From contig BFEA01000018.1 in the NCBI GenBank assembly GCA_003427395.1, positions 4,540,713-4,577,283 of the forward strand: DNA of 36,571 nt, in the 5' to 3' direction. This stretch comes from Chara braunii. Taxonomy: Eukaryota > Streptophyta > Charophyceae > Charales > Characeae. This document shows positions 8,743 through 17,150 of the stretch, piece by piece. The position numbers and the translations under genes were made by a program. The stretch's first letter is position 1; each line of letters begins with the position of its first letter. The notes beneath the pieces were generated by a model. The model was not told the DNA's origin, did no database searches, and worked only from the letters and a program-made list of their open reading frames with translations.

Positions 8743-9240
8743 TCAGCTATAAACTGGGCGAAGGGAAGGCGGGAGAGGGAGGTCAGAATTCGACGGAGGT
8801 GGCTGGTGAGAGTAGGCAGGAGCAGCTGAAGCTGGAGGAGGGAGAGGAGGAGGAGGTGGTCGCTCTTCTTCAGATTGCTGCAAAGGATTAGACTAAGGAG
8901 AAGGTCCAGTGTAGAAGAGATACCGATACGTATGAACAGACTGTGCAGCCGGCTTAGGACGAGGAGGAGATACTCCACCACCATCTCTCCCGCCTCCTCC
9001 TCCACCTCTTGCCTCGACATAATCGTAACGATATGGTTGTCAGGGCGCGGCAAAGTACTGACCTGGCGGAAGCGGCCCTACCAGTAGCTGCGGAGGATAC
9101 CGTGCCGGGGACGGAGAAGGAGCCAAACCAGGATTTCCTTATCCTCCTCCTCCTCCATGTCCATCATGTGAATCGTTTCCTCATCCTCCATGTCCATCAT
9201 GTGAATAGTTTCCTCGTCTTCCATGTCCATCATGTGTAGG
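8743..9240 (-). pseudogene. Decayed Gly/Pro/Tyr-rich C-terminal tail downstream of the kinase
   Basis: One reading frame, shifted by one base relative to the kinase frame, runs on the minus strand from the kinase stop to a final TGA at 8743-8745. It reads as a tail rich in Gly, His, Pro, Tyr and Gln, with pieces such as HDGHGRRGNYSHDGHGG, APSPSPARYPPQ and QQSEEERPPPPPLPPP. The composition matches the last 60 residues of the kinase ORF. Four stops break it (TGA, TAA, TGA, TAG). All four can be derived from a sense codon by one C-to-T change; for the first TGA the neighbouring repeat copy still has CGA. I infer that the ancestral tail was longer and has been lost, although an unspliced or untranslated origin is possible. 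Confidence 0.45.
9146..9236. repeat. 33-bp tandem repeat, about 2.7 copies, across the kinase stop
   Basis: The plus-strand unit contains CCATGTCCATCATGTGAAT.G and TTTCCTC, and copies lie at about 9155, 9188 and 9221. In the kinase frame each unit supplies a TGA, so the kinase stop sits in the first repeat. In another frame the units encode an acidic HMMDMEDEETI repeat. Confidence 0.85.
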
Positions 9241-10903
9241 CAGAGTTATATTCATATGGTCTTTGGCCGCCGCCTTCTCTTCCACGTGGATGATTATAAT
9301 TATTATACGGTCCTCGGTCTCTTCCTCCTGCTGCTACTCCTCCATATGGTCCTTGATGCGTCGGAAACTGTACTGGTAAAGATGGCCCTCCGTGCGGTGA
9401 AAAAGGGGGACAGAAAGGTGCTCTTTCCTCTCGCCTTCCTCCTCCTCCTCCCTCCGCCTCTCTCCCTTCTTCCTGCACATCAGCGCTACGTGGACGTTCC
9501 CCACTCCCATGTAGCTCGGGGGCCGCCCGCATCATCTGCCGAGGTACCCCTTGCGTCGACTGACCGTTGTCACTCAGATTTTGCAAGTCTATTGCTTCTT
9601 GGATCTTCCTTGTTATCTCGCCAATCCCCGGACGATTGGCCGAGTACGGCTCGCAGCATAGCATCGCCCCATCCGCTAATCTCCACAGCGCCTCTACGCT
9701 GTAAGTCCCTTCCGCTACCTTCTTGTCTAATACCCTCTCTACGTTTCCTTTCCCCAGTTGCACTCTGGCCCACTTCACAAGGTCAAACCGCTGCCTTTGT
9801 GCAGTTATTCCCAGCGGAGGCTTGCCGCTGATCAACTCCATCAAGAGCACCCCAAAGCTGTAAATGTCCGTCTTCTCGGACAAACGCTGAGTTGTATAGT
9901 ACTCGGGATCCAAGTATCCCGCCGTCCCCTTGATGTCCGTGGTGAGGTGGGTAAACTCGTCGTCAGCAAACATCTTCGACAATCCGAAATCGGCCAGCTT
10001 CGCATGCATTTTGTTGTCCAACAACACGTTTGAAGGCTTGATGTCTCGATGGACGATAGCTGGGGAGACGTGAAGATGAAGGTAGCTGAGAGCCCGCGCT
10101 ACGTCTAGGGCAATCGCCAGTCTTTGTCTCCACGTCAAGGGCGCCAACCCGCCGCGGCAGTGCAGATGATCGTTAAGCGTTCCGTTCGGTATGTACTCGT
10201 ACACCAGCGCCTGACACGTGGCCTCGTTGCAATAACCTATCAACGACACCAGGTGTCGATGATGCAGATTAGGAAGTATCTGGATCTCTTTCACCAGCTC
10301 TCGAATCCCTTGCCTCGAGTTTGACGACAACACTTTGACCGCCACCCATCGCGTGCAATTGGACCCTTTGATCACCCCCTTGTACACACTGCCGAACCCA
10401 CCCCGCCCTAACAACTCGCAGAACTGGCCTGTCATCTTCTCAATTTCCTGCGCGCGCATCTCCCTCACTGCCGTCATCGACAGGACCGCATTAACTTGCA
10501 GCCCTTCTTTCTCCGTCAGTTTCTTACCGGTAGTCGAGGAGGAATTCGACGAACCCACAGAGATACCATTACTTGCACATGCGTTCGACACTATGTTGGA
10601 CCCTCCTCCTCCGCTACACATCTTTTCCCTCCCTCCTCCGCTAGACATCTTTTCCCTCCCTCCTCCGCTAGACATCTTTTCGCTTGGCCGTCCTCCATCT
10701 ACACCAGCCACTTGTCCAGGACGTGGTGGATTGCCACGATCTTCTATGGTGGCCGGCTTGCTGTACAGTCCGCACCCCATCCCTTGCAGAGAAGAGCGCC
10801 CACACCCGCACACTCGCAGAGAGAATGTCCCTGTACCTACCTGCAGCCCCTTCACACTTCCTACCCCACAAAACCTATTTTTCTGGCTTATGGGGACACA
10901 CAC
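9230..10903 (-). CDS. Receptor-like (cytoplasmic) Ser/Thr protein kinase
   Basis: Plant RLK/Pelle-type kinase acting in signalling by phosphorylating Ser/Thr. The domain spans about residues 155-440 of 557. It has the glycine loop GRGGFGSV (166-173), VAVK Lys190, alpha-C Glu206, HRDIKPSN (285-292, an RD kinase), DFG (305-307), activation segment GTAGYLDPEY (326-335), Asp346 in TDIYSFG, and Arg424. All catalytic residues are present, so it is predicted active. No signal peptide or membrane helix lies in this ORF. Residues 42-48 (MGCGLYS, ATG at 10780) would give a Gly2-Cys3 N-terminus suited to lipid anchoring, so a shorter cytoplasmic (RLCK-like) form is possible. Alternatively, upstream exons supply an ectodomain. 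A TGCAGGTAGGTA donor-like site lies at about 10841. A triplicated KMSSGGGRE repeat (77-99) precedes the kinase, and a Gly/Tyr/Pro-rich tail follows it (about 480-557). The true start is uncertain. Confidence 0.88.
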   Translation of the reverse strand: MCVPISQKNRFCGVGSVKGLQVGTGTFSLRVCGCGRSSLQGMGCGLYSKPATIEDRGNPPRPGQVAGVDGGRPSEKMSSGGGREKMSSGGGREKMCSGGGGSNIVSNACASNGISVGSSNSSSTTGKKLTEKEGLQVNAVLSMTAVREMRAQEIEKMTGQFCELLGRGGFGSVYKGVIKGSNCTRWVAVKVLSSNSRQGIRELVKEIQILPNLHHRHLVSLIGYCNEATCQALVYEYIPNGTLNDHLHCRGGLAPLTWRQRLAIALDVARALSYLHLHVSPAIVHRDIKPSNVLLDNKMHAKLADFGLSKMFADDEFTHLTTDIKGTAGYLDPEYYTTQRLSEKTDIYSFGVLLMELISGKPPLGITAQRQRFDLVKWARVQLGKGNVERVLDKKVAEGTYSVEALWRLADGAMLCCEPYSANRPGIGEITRKIQEAIDLQNLSDNGQSTQGVPRQMMRAAPELHGSGERPRSADVQEEGREAEGGGGGRREERAPFCPPFSPHGGPSLPVQFPTHQGPYGGVAAGGRDRGPYNNYNHPRGREGGGQRPYEYNSAYT

Positions 10904-11162
10904 ACTTGCCTACGTCGGATCCTTGCACTTTCGCTTCTCCCCTTAGTTGTCCAAACGGCTATGCCAACACAACAGATCCTCCGCGCGCTTACACGCACAC
11001 GATGACGGGCCTACCGTAGTTGCATGACTCACCACCGATCTCGGGAATGGACATCGCGCGCGCTTCCGCTACCGGCAGCTTGGCGTTGAGACATAATCAC
11101 TTACCACTACCGGTTCTGGCCGCGCCTTTTTCCCACGCGCGGCCGCCAGTTAAGACACATAT
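10904..11162. other. Region upstream of the kinase; no clear promoter
   Basis: GC-rich, with no convincing TATA box on the minus strand. A TCGCGCGCGC stretch lies near 11053. It may hold an intron or 5' UTR of the kinase gene. Confidence 0.35.
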
Positions 11163-11351
11163 GCGTTTTTCTCCCGCCTTCCAAATGCTCGAAATCAAAA
11201 TGAAAAACGCCATCGACCCTTCTCCCGGAGCTCAGCGCGCTGAAACCCGCACCTGCGCTTTTTCTCCCGCCTTCCAGATGCTCGAAATCAAAATGAAAAA
11301 CGACATCGACCCTTCTACCCGGCGGAGCTCAGCGCGCTGAAACCCGCGCCT
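11163..11351. repeat. Tandem duplication, about 93-bp unit, upstream of the kinase
   Basis: Two near-identical copies (11163-11254 and 11255-11351) share TTTTTCTCCCGCCTTCCA, ATGCTCGAAATCAAAATGAA and GGAGCTCAGCGCGCTGAAAC. The second copy has a small insertion (ACCCGGC). Each copy contains the palindrome CAGCGCGCTG. Confidence 0.9.
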
Positions 11352-11712
11352 CCCAGGTGCTCTGCTCGCGGGGAAATCGAACGGTGCTCGGTATCATCCG
11401 CGTGTCGATCACTCCAAAATTACGGCCGCCTTCTTCCACGTTCAAAATGCGCACAGGGTAGCGCTTCGCGCCCACCTCCCCGGTCGACTCTCTTCCTCCA
11501 CCTCCCGCCGCTTCCCCCCTTCCTCCCTCCCTTGGGTACCAGGTCGGCAACGGCAATTGAAGATGGCGCATGTCATACATAATACGGTAGTCGCTCCCGC
11601 CCTCTACCCCTTGGTAGCCCGCCGTCAAGGTGGATTGACCGGCGGCAGCAGGTTGGATTGACTGCCTGCGGGGAACGACGCGGCGACACAACTCCGTCGA
11701 TCTCGTAATCAA
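11329..11712 (-). CDS. Possible upstream exon or hypothetical ORF, 127 codons
   Basis: A minus-strand open frame in the same direction as the kinase, about 0.4 kb upstream of it. Residues after the glycine-rich middle (about 65-80) alternate hydrophobic and polar positions (KRYPVRILNVEEGGRNFGVI), as in beta-sheet ectodomains of plant receptor kinases. This resemblance is only suggestive and no cysteine pattern is visible. It overlaps the second copy of the tandem duplication at its 3' end. It could be an exon of the kinase gene or chance. Confidence 0.25.
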   Translation of the reverse strand: MITRSTELCRRVVPRRQSIQPAAAGQSTLTAGYQGVEGGSDYRIMYDMRHLQLPLPTWYPREGGRGEAAGGGGRESTGEVGAKRYPVRILNVEEGGRNFGVIDTRMIPSTVRFPREQSTWEARVSAR

Positions 11713-11925
11713 ACCCAGTTCGGTTTTTCCCCTCCTCTCTACCGCAGACGCCGGCAGGCCACCTACGCCGCTTCAAGCAAGTAGGTGTCCAGAGAGGGGC
11801 CGTAGTGAAGGGAAAAAAAAAAGAAAAAAAAAAGAAAAAAAGAGAGGGGTCGTACTCACGCGCGGACCGCCCTGGATGCACCTGACCGCATGGCGTAATC
11901 ACACGTGGATGCAGCTCGTAAATTT

Positions 11926-11950
11926 CACCCTTGCGCAGGGGCCATCTTTT
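11926..11950 (-). pseudogene. U6: U6 snRNA 3'-half fragment
   Basis: Minus strand reads GATGGCCCCTGCGCAAGG, then GTGA and a diverged AAATTTA. This matches the central U6 segment with one mismatch in the first 22 bases, and the match stops abruptly 5' of ATGG, where a T-rich tract begins. Confidence 0.6.
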
Positions 11951-12172
11951 TTTTTCTTTTTTCTTTTTTTTTAGCAAGCTACATTCTTCTCTCAATTTCT
12001 TTTTCTTTTTTTTTTTTCTTTTTTTTTTGGAAAGTTGTCAATATATTGCAAAAATTGAAGGGACGAGGCCGGGGACCTCACAATTCGACCCGGAGTTATC
12101 CTGTGTCAATATATTGCAAAAATTGAAGGGACGAGGCCGGGGACCTCACAATTCGACCCGGAGTTATCCTAG
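11948..12172. repeat. T-rich tract and perfect 68-bp tandem duplication
   Basis: T-rich runs at 11948-12028 are followed by two copies of a 68-bp unit (12037-12104, 12105-12170). The unit begins GTCAATATATTGCAAAAATT and contains GGACGAGGCCGGGGACC. The copies are identical over 66 bp, so the duplication is recent. Confidence 0.95.
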
Positions 12173-14284
12173 CAGCCTCAGCCAGTTTAGCTTATAAATT
12201 CACCTGCTGGAAATCGGGTCCAGCGTCCCTGCAAACCTCTAACTTTCCAAAATTAAACTTAAAAGCTCATTTAAAAGGGCTGCTTTTGCAGGCTTGATTA
12301 CTTATGTCAAACTCCCATTGAGTTCAAAAGATCCAATCTGAAGACCGCAGCCCTGAGTAGCTGACTGCCCATTTTGCCTGGAATCCAGTCCCCACCCAGA
12401 AACCACCTTCCTTGTGCTGAAAATTGTGGCCTAAAAGCGGCCACTACCTCCTCCCACATTATGGCACACAGAGACCCTTATTTCATCTCCTATCCTCTCT
12501 TCTGAAGCAATTATATCGGTCTATTTCTCAAGGAGGTTTAAGCCACTGGGAGATTTGCAGTTTACGGTCTCGTGTGATTGTTGCCAACTTGTTTCCTTGA
12601 ACCCATGTTAGCTGGAACCACCGAAGGCTTTTCTTCCCACCCTTACGACAGCCCTGCCAATCCGCCTGCATACTCAGTCGGATGTTTCTCTTGATTATGT
12701 TTTGCTGCTCCTGCAGCGAAATTTTCTCCTGGCTGAATACCTGTGCATTTCGAGTTCTCCGTATTTCCTGAAGAATTACTCCCCTACACACCAGAGCCAC
12801 ATAGCCCCAACCTTTCTTGTACTGGGCCTCGTGGTTTGGCAGAATCCCATATAGGATCCAGTTATCCGACCATGTCCACGTTGAGTCCGTGATTTCAGTC
12901 CAGAAGGTAATCCACCAAAGCCAGATCTCATCTGACAGAGGGCAGCATGTCCATAGATGGGCATTGGACTCCCAGCCCCAGTTGCATCGGCTACATGTGA
13001 GGTTGATGTCCATTCCCTTTTTGTGAAGCCAAGCTGCCGTAGGTACCCCCATCAAGGATTGCAGCCACTACAGACCGGCGTCCTTTTGAGATGGCAATCT
13101 CTTTAGCCCTTCCCAGAAGGCTTTCCAATCAGGATGGCCTGCCATCCCATTGTTAGCAACCATCAACCTCTTAGAAGCCACATCTGTCGGCTTTTTGGAG
13201 GCTGAGTCCCTCAGAGCTCTCATTCCCGTTCTTGGTTTGTACAGAACTAATGGTATGTCGTCTGTTTTCTGCACTCCAGGGTGGGATACTTTCCATGAAC
13301 GGGCCAAAGGTTCCGTGTGAAACTGTGTAGCCGACCCTAGGAGCTTGGCTTGTCTCCCTGATTCTGTACTGTATACTCTGGCTTCCTCCAGGGCTATCGA
13401 TGAAGGGATCAAGAATTCTGCACCCTTCGTCAGTTCCACCCCGACAAACCATTCCTCCACTCTGATTCCGGACACCAGATCTGGACCCAGTATCTTCCAA
13501 ATCCGTCCTCTTGAGTCCTCAGAGTAAACCCAGGTGCCTGCAGTATACTCCACCTGAGTCTTCAGCTGATTGATCCAGGAAGATGGAATAGCCTCTGTCA
13601 GTGCCTGCAAATGTTGGAATGCCTGCGGTGATCTAGGAAATAGCTTGTTAAGCGTGCCCTCAGAGATCCAGTCCTCCTTTTCTTGATCCCAAATATGCTT
13701 TATTTGAAGGATTCCCTTCTCAATCCATTTCTTACCAAAGTTCCCTACTCCTTCCCTGGCCGGGAAGGGTTCCTTGTTCGGTTGTAAGATCTGAGGATTC
13801 TCAAACAGAACCTGGTTCGCTATCTCCAGCTTGGTAGTAGGGCTGTTGAAGACTTGAGGTTGCACTTTACTCCAGGCCGCCAGGATGTCCTTCCATAACT
13901 TCGAACTCGGTCTCTTGCTCGCAAAGGATGGAATCAGCATACACGTCCAAACCTGGTTAGGAACTGCCAGGTTCCATTCCTGGCTCAGAATGTATTCTGC
14001 CAATTGTATCCAAAGCTTTGAATTATTGTCCATCATCCCCTTCACTCGCCATTTAGCCAGAAGGGGGTTTTGTTGACGTGGGTCTAAGATCCCCAGGCCG
14101 CCATCTGAACGGGCCTGAGTGATTGTATCCCAAGCAACTTTCACCATATGTCCTTCTCCTTCTTTGGCACTTGGTTTCCATAAATATTTGGACGCCGCCC
14201 TCTTAATTTGGGAGTAAGCCTCATCTCCCAGTCTCCTTATAGACAGGGGAAACCACAATAGAGAGAGTGCCGCCACCTTCTCTC
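12173..14284 (-). mobile_element. 5'-truncated LINE (non-LTR retrotransposon)
   Basis: Only the C-terminal part of ORF2 and a putative 3' UTR (about 12173-12527) remain. The reverse-transcriptase and endonuclease domains are missing. An in-frame TGA lies just upstream of the first recognisable codons at about 14276, so the truncation point is near 14280. Loss of the 5' end is the usual outcome of LINE insertion. I could not define a poly-A tail or target-site duplication; the T-rich tract at 11948-12028 may mark the 3' end. Confidence 0.75.
12528..14276 (-). pseudogene. LINE ORF2 C-terminal region with zf-RVT, one in-frame stop
   Basis: The 402-codon upstream part begins after the RT palm, with the typical [20 protein letters not shown] and DGGLGILDPRQQNPLLAKW blocks of plant LINE C-termini. 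A TAG at 13068-13070 interrupts the same reading frame, which then continues for 178 codons. This second part contains the zinc-binding zf-RVT segment: CSRC, a histidine in NAHLWTCC, and the following SDEIWLWW. The frame is otherwise open, so a single nonsense change separates it from an intact C-terminus. Without the RT domain the copy cannot mobilise itself. Confidence 0.8.
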
Positions 14285-14286
14285 AA

Positions 14287-14402
14287 TTTCACCTCACACT
14301 GTCCTTCGGGACATCCGTTAAAATTGGAACGATACACAGAAGATTAGCATGGCCCCTGCGCAAGGATGACACGCATAAATCGAGAAATTTTCACCTCACA
14401 CT
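14287..14402 (+). mobile_element. U6: U6 retrocopy with perfect 14-bp target-site duplication
   Basis: A near-consensus plant U6 body (14301-14388) with GTCCTTCGGGACATCCG at its 5' end, AAAATTGGAACGAT, GATTAGCATGGCCCCTGCGC and AAATCGAGAAA. It is flanked by TTTCACCTCACACT at 14287-14300 and 14389-14402, and the left copy abuts the exact RNA 5' end. The universally conserved ACAGAGA box reads ACACAGA, a change that would damage 5' splice-site pairing. No TATA or USE promoter elements lie upstream. It sits head-to-head beside the truncated 5' end of the LINE but has its own duplication, so it is a separate insertion. Confidence 0.9.
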
Positions 14403-14558
14403 ACCTACCTACCACTACTCCTAATTATAGTCCTACGGGGAGTCCCGTAGCAGCCAGACTGATGGTAATAACGTCCGCAATAAGAATGAAAACCATGGCT
14501 GATAGCTTCCGGCGATCAATGTGAGCCTAGTAACTGGCCTCTACAACACCCTGGACTT

Positions 14559-14610
<52 letters not shown>

Positions 14611-14775
14611 AAGTCGTAGCGAAATGCTCAGTTGGGTTTCGTGCTTTCGTTGACTTGGATTACAGTGGTCCAGGCTCTGCTTGGCCGGAGAGCCTTGCTC
14701 ACCTCGAGAAGTGGGGCACCTTTGTGAGGGACGCTGGGCCCGGTTCCCAACATATAAAAAAAGAAGCGAAGATTT
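14403..14775. other. No gene; 49-nt poly-A run
   Basis: A run of 49 A at 14560-14608 could be a retroposon tail, but I recognise no SINE or tRNA-like head in the preceding 150 bp. A hairpin AGGCTCT/AGAGCCT lies at about 14671-14694. Confidence 0.45.
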
Positions 14776-15060
14776 TGAAATGGCCCTAAAGTTTGCATCT
14801 ATTTGGAAGTTGCCCCTCCGATGGCTGACTTACCGTGTTTTGCCCCTCTGACAGTGATTGATGTTTCCAAAAAAAAACTGGCTTCCTTTGGGCCTCAGAC
14901 ATTTTCAATATGCCCCTACCCGTACGGTGCCAAAATTCAATTTGCTCCTACCGGATAGCCGTTCAGTACAGGCACAAGAATTTCCCATATGCCCCTACCC
15001 GTACCGTGCATCTTTTCGGTATGCCCTTCTGGCCGTTGCTGGCAGTAGAGGCTGTTTCCC
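14776..15060 (+). repeat. GCCCCT-rich repeat family, copy A (direct)
   Basis: Contains spaced GCCCCT motifs in the order TTTTGAAATGGCCCT, TTGCCCCTCCGATGGC, ATATGCCCCTACCCGTAC and CCGGATAGCCGTTCAGTAC. The same blocks in the same order occur at about 16960-17150, and the 5' half occurs inverted at about 16742-16890. Confidence 0.75.
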
Positions 15061-15142
15061 TGGCCCTGATAGGGGTGCTACCGGGGCACTTTTTTTTTTA
15101 CTTGTCTTTTTCTTTTCTTTCTTTTTTTTTTTTTTTCACTTT

Positions 15143-15235
<93 letters not shown>

Positions 15236-15240
15236 CAGGT
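15028..15240. repeat. TGCTGGCAGTAG repeat followed by poly-T, (GT)n and (GA)n
   Basis: TTGCTGGCAGTAG.GGCTGTT.CCCTGGCCC occurs here at about 15040 and again at about 15945 just before the sequence gap. Both are followed by T runs where sequence is available. The T tract here spans about 15137-15202, then (GT)n and (GA)n. Confidence 0.75.
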
Positions 15241-15526
15241 AAGTCTGGAAGATGTATGCCCTTCTGGAGCACGGTTCCTTCCACTAGCAAAGGAGTAAGG
15301 TAAACTGTGTCCCACAAACACCTGCGGGACATCTGCGGGACGTCCTCCGACCACTGATGCAGGAGAATCCAATGGCAGCGAAATTGCCATGGATTTATAT
15401 TCTGAAGTGGTGTTTTTTTTTGGGGGGGGGGTGCTTTTTCTTTTCAGTTCCCGAGAATGGGAGGCGGGAAAAGAGAATAGAAAGACTCATTTCGATTGGC
15501 AGCTCTTCAAATGATTAAAAAAATCA

Positions 15527-15719
15527 AGTACTCGAAGGGCATGTGTTTGACCTCCTTCTTTTCCCCGGTCAATCTCAACCCCATCGAGTACTGGATTTTT
15601 CTCTCAAAATATACGAACTGCAGGCTTCAGCATGGTAACCGTCAGAGAAGGGAGTCCCATCAGGCACACGAAGGGACTCCCTCACGGTGGTACGCGAGAC
15701 TACAAAAGTCACGTACCAC
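15527..15719. repeat. Cluster of strong hairpins (possible structured RNA or DNA)
   Basis: Outer stem AGTACTCGA (15527-15535) pairs with TCGAGTACT (15584-15592), and nested inside it TTGACC (15547-15552) pairs with GGTCAA (15567-15572). Next, AGGGAGTCCC (15649-15658) pairs with GGGACTCCCT (15673-15682). Last, GTGGTACG (15687-15694) pairs with CGTACCAC (15712-15719), with an inner GACT/AGTC stem. No known RNA family is recognised. Confidence 0.6.
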
Positions 15720-15977
15720 TCTGTCCTGATTAGGCATTGGCTGGATGGGGAGGAGGGGGAGGAGTCGGGAGGGTTAGTCGGACGGCAGCACTTTCAAAAT
15801 CGGCCTCTTTCCCATCTTGGGAAATGTGACGTTGCCATTTTTTTTTTAAGTCTTAAAAATTAGTTTTCTTCCTTTTCTTACAGTGCCGCACAGGTCATAA
15901 TAGGTCATGACTCATGTGCTAATGGAACCGTGCTCCTGGCTGTTGCTGGCAGTAGCGGCTGTTCCCCTGGCCCGGGG

Positions 15978-16241
15978 NNNNNNNNNNNNNNNNNNNNNNN
16001 NNNNNNNNNNNNNNNNNNNNNNNNNNNNNNNNNNNNNNNNNNNNNNNNNNNNNNNNNNNNNNNNNNNNNNNNNNNNNNNNNNNNNNNNNNNNNNNNNNNN
16101 NNNNNNNNNNNNNNNNNNNNNNNNNNNNNNNNNNNNNNNNNNNNNNNNNNNNNNNNNNNNNNNNNNNNNNNNNNNNNNNNNNNNNNNNNNNNNNNNNNNN
16201 NNNNNNNNNNNNNNNNNNNNNNNNNNNNNNNNNNNNNNNNN
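15978..16241. other. Assembly gap (264 N)
   Basis: Run of N bounded on the left by the TGCTGGCAGTAG repeat and on the right by poly-T. This matches the flanks of the homologous copy at about 15040-15200, so the gap probably hides similar repeat sequence. Confidence 0.95.
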
Positions 16242-16412
16242 TTTTTTTTTTTCTTTTTTTTTTTAATCTGGTAAAGGTCTGATGATGTGTGTAGCATGTC
16301 GATGGATTAATTAAATGAACACTGGATCAGTCTGGACTTGGTGCGCTACGAAAAATGAGGGAGGAGGGGGGAAGGAGGAGGGAGGAAGGAGGAGGGAGGA
16401 GGGAGGGAGGAG

Positions 16413-16418
<6 letters not shown>

Positions 16419-16476
<58 letters not shown>
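16419..16476. repeat. (GA)n microsatellite with flanking (GGA)n
   Basis: Long uninterrupted GA run preceded by a GGAGGA-type stretch (16358-16418). Confidence 0.95.
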
Positions 16477-16478
<2 letters not shown>

Positions 16479-16741
16479 AAGGGGAGGAACCATGACCTTC
16501 GCCAACTCCGAGGACGTCCAGGGCGACAGTGGGTCGCAGTAGCTGAAGAATGCACTACACGGTGGATTGCAGCAGCGGACACGACATGGAGTGCAGCCAT
16601 TTTCTTTGCGCAGCGGCCTGGAAAAGTATGGGGTTTGAATTCAAATTCTTAGTGCCTCCCTGCTGGAGGGCATCTCAGGAAGATGCATCCCCCACAGAAG
16701 GGCAAATTGAACACGCAGCAGGGGAAATAGGACCGCCGATC

Positions 16742-16890
16742 CGGTATGGGCATTCCAAAAAGTTGTGCCCCTCACTGACAGGGGCCTACATGAAAGTTCA
16801 GAGGCCCAGGGGCATATCAGGGTAAAGTCGGCCGTCAGAGGGGCACATTGCAAATAAACACAAACTTCAGGGGCATTTCAAAAATTGTCC
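16742..16890 (-). repeat. GCCCCT-rich repeat family, copy B (inverted)
   Basis: Its reverse complement reads TTTTGAAATGCCCCTGAAGTTTG, then GTGCCCCTCTGACGGCCGACTTTACC. This parallels the 5' half of copy A. It lies head-to-head with copy C. Confidence 0.7.
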
Positions 16891-16959
16891 CAAAAAAAAT
16901 TGTCGTTCTGGGTTTAAAAAAAGAAAGGAAACATTTGTCTAGCACCCTGTAATTTCCAT

Positions 16960-17150
16960 TATTTGCGTCGCGCCCCTCCGACGGCCCAGTTACCCTGTTG
17001 TGCCCTCTGACTAGGATTCAAATTTCCCATAAAACCCCGGCGTCAGTTGGGCCTGAAATTTTTTTGTTATGCCCCTAACGGTACCTGTTCCAAATTTGCA
17101 GTATGCCCCTACCAGATAGCCGTTGAGTACCAGCAAGAAAATTCGATATG
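16960..17150 (+). repeat. GCCCCT-rich repeat family, copy C (direct)
   Basis: Contains GCGCCCCTCCGACGGC, GTGCCCTCTGACTAGGATT, TTGGGCCTGAAATTT, TATGCCCCTAACGGTAC and CAGATAGCCGTTGAGTAC in the same order as copy A. Confidence 0.75.

Noticed and set aside
9223-9831. 202-codon plus-strand ORF opposite the kinase
   Set aside because: Shadow of the kinase gene on the other strand. The kinase frame carries all conserved motifs.
14301-14402. U6-LINE chimera made by template switching
   Set aside because: U6 and LINE lie in opposite orientations, and the U6 copy has its own 14-bp duplication, so they are separate insertions.
15978-16241. ORFs of 114-130 codons spanning the N gap
   Set aside because: They consist of ambiguous bases and poly-T translation.
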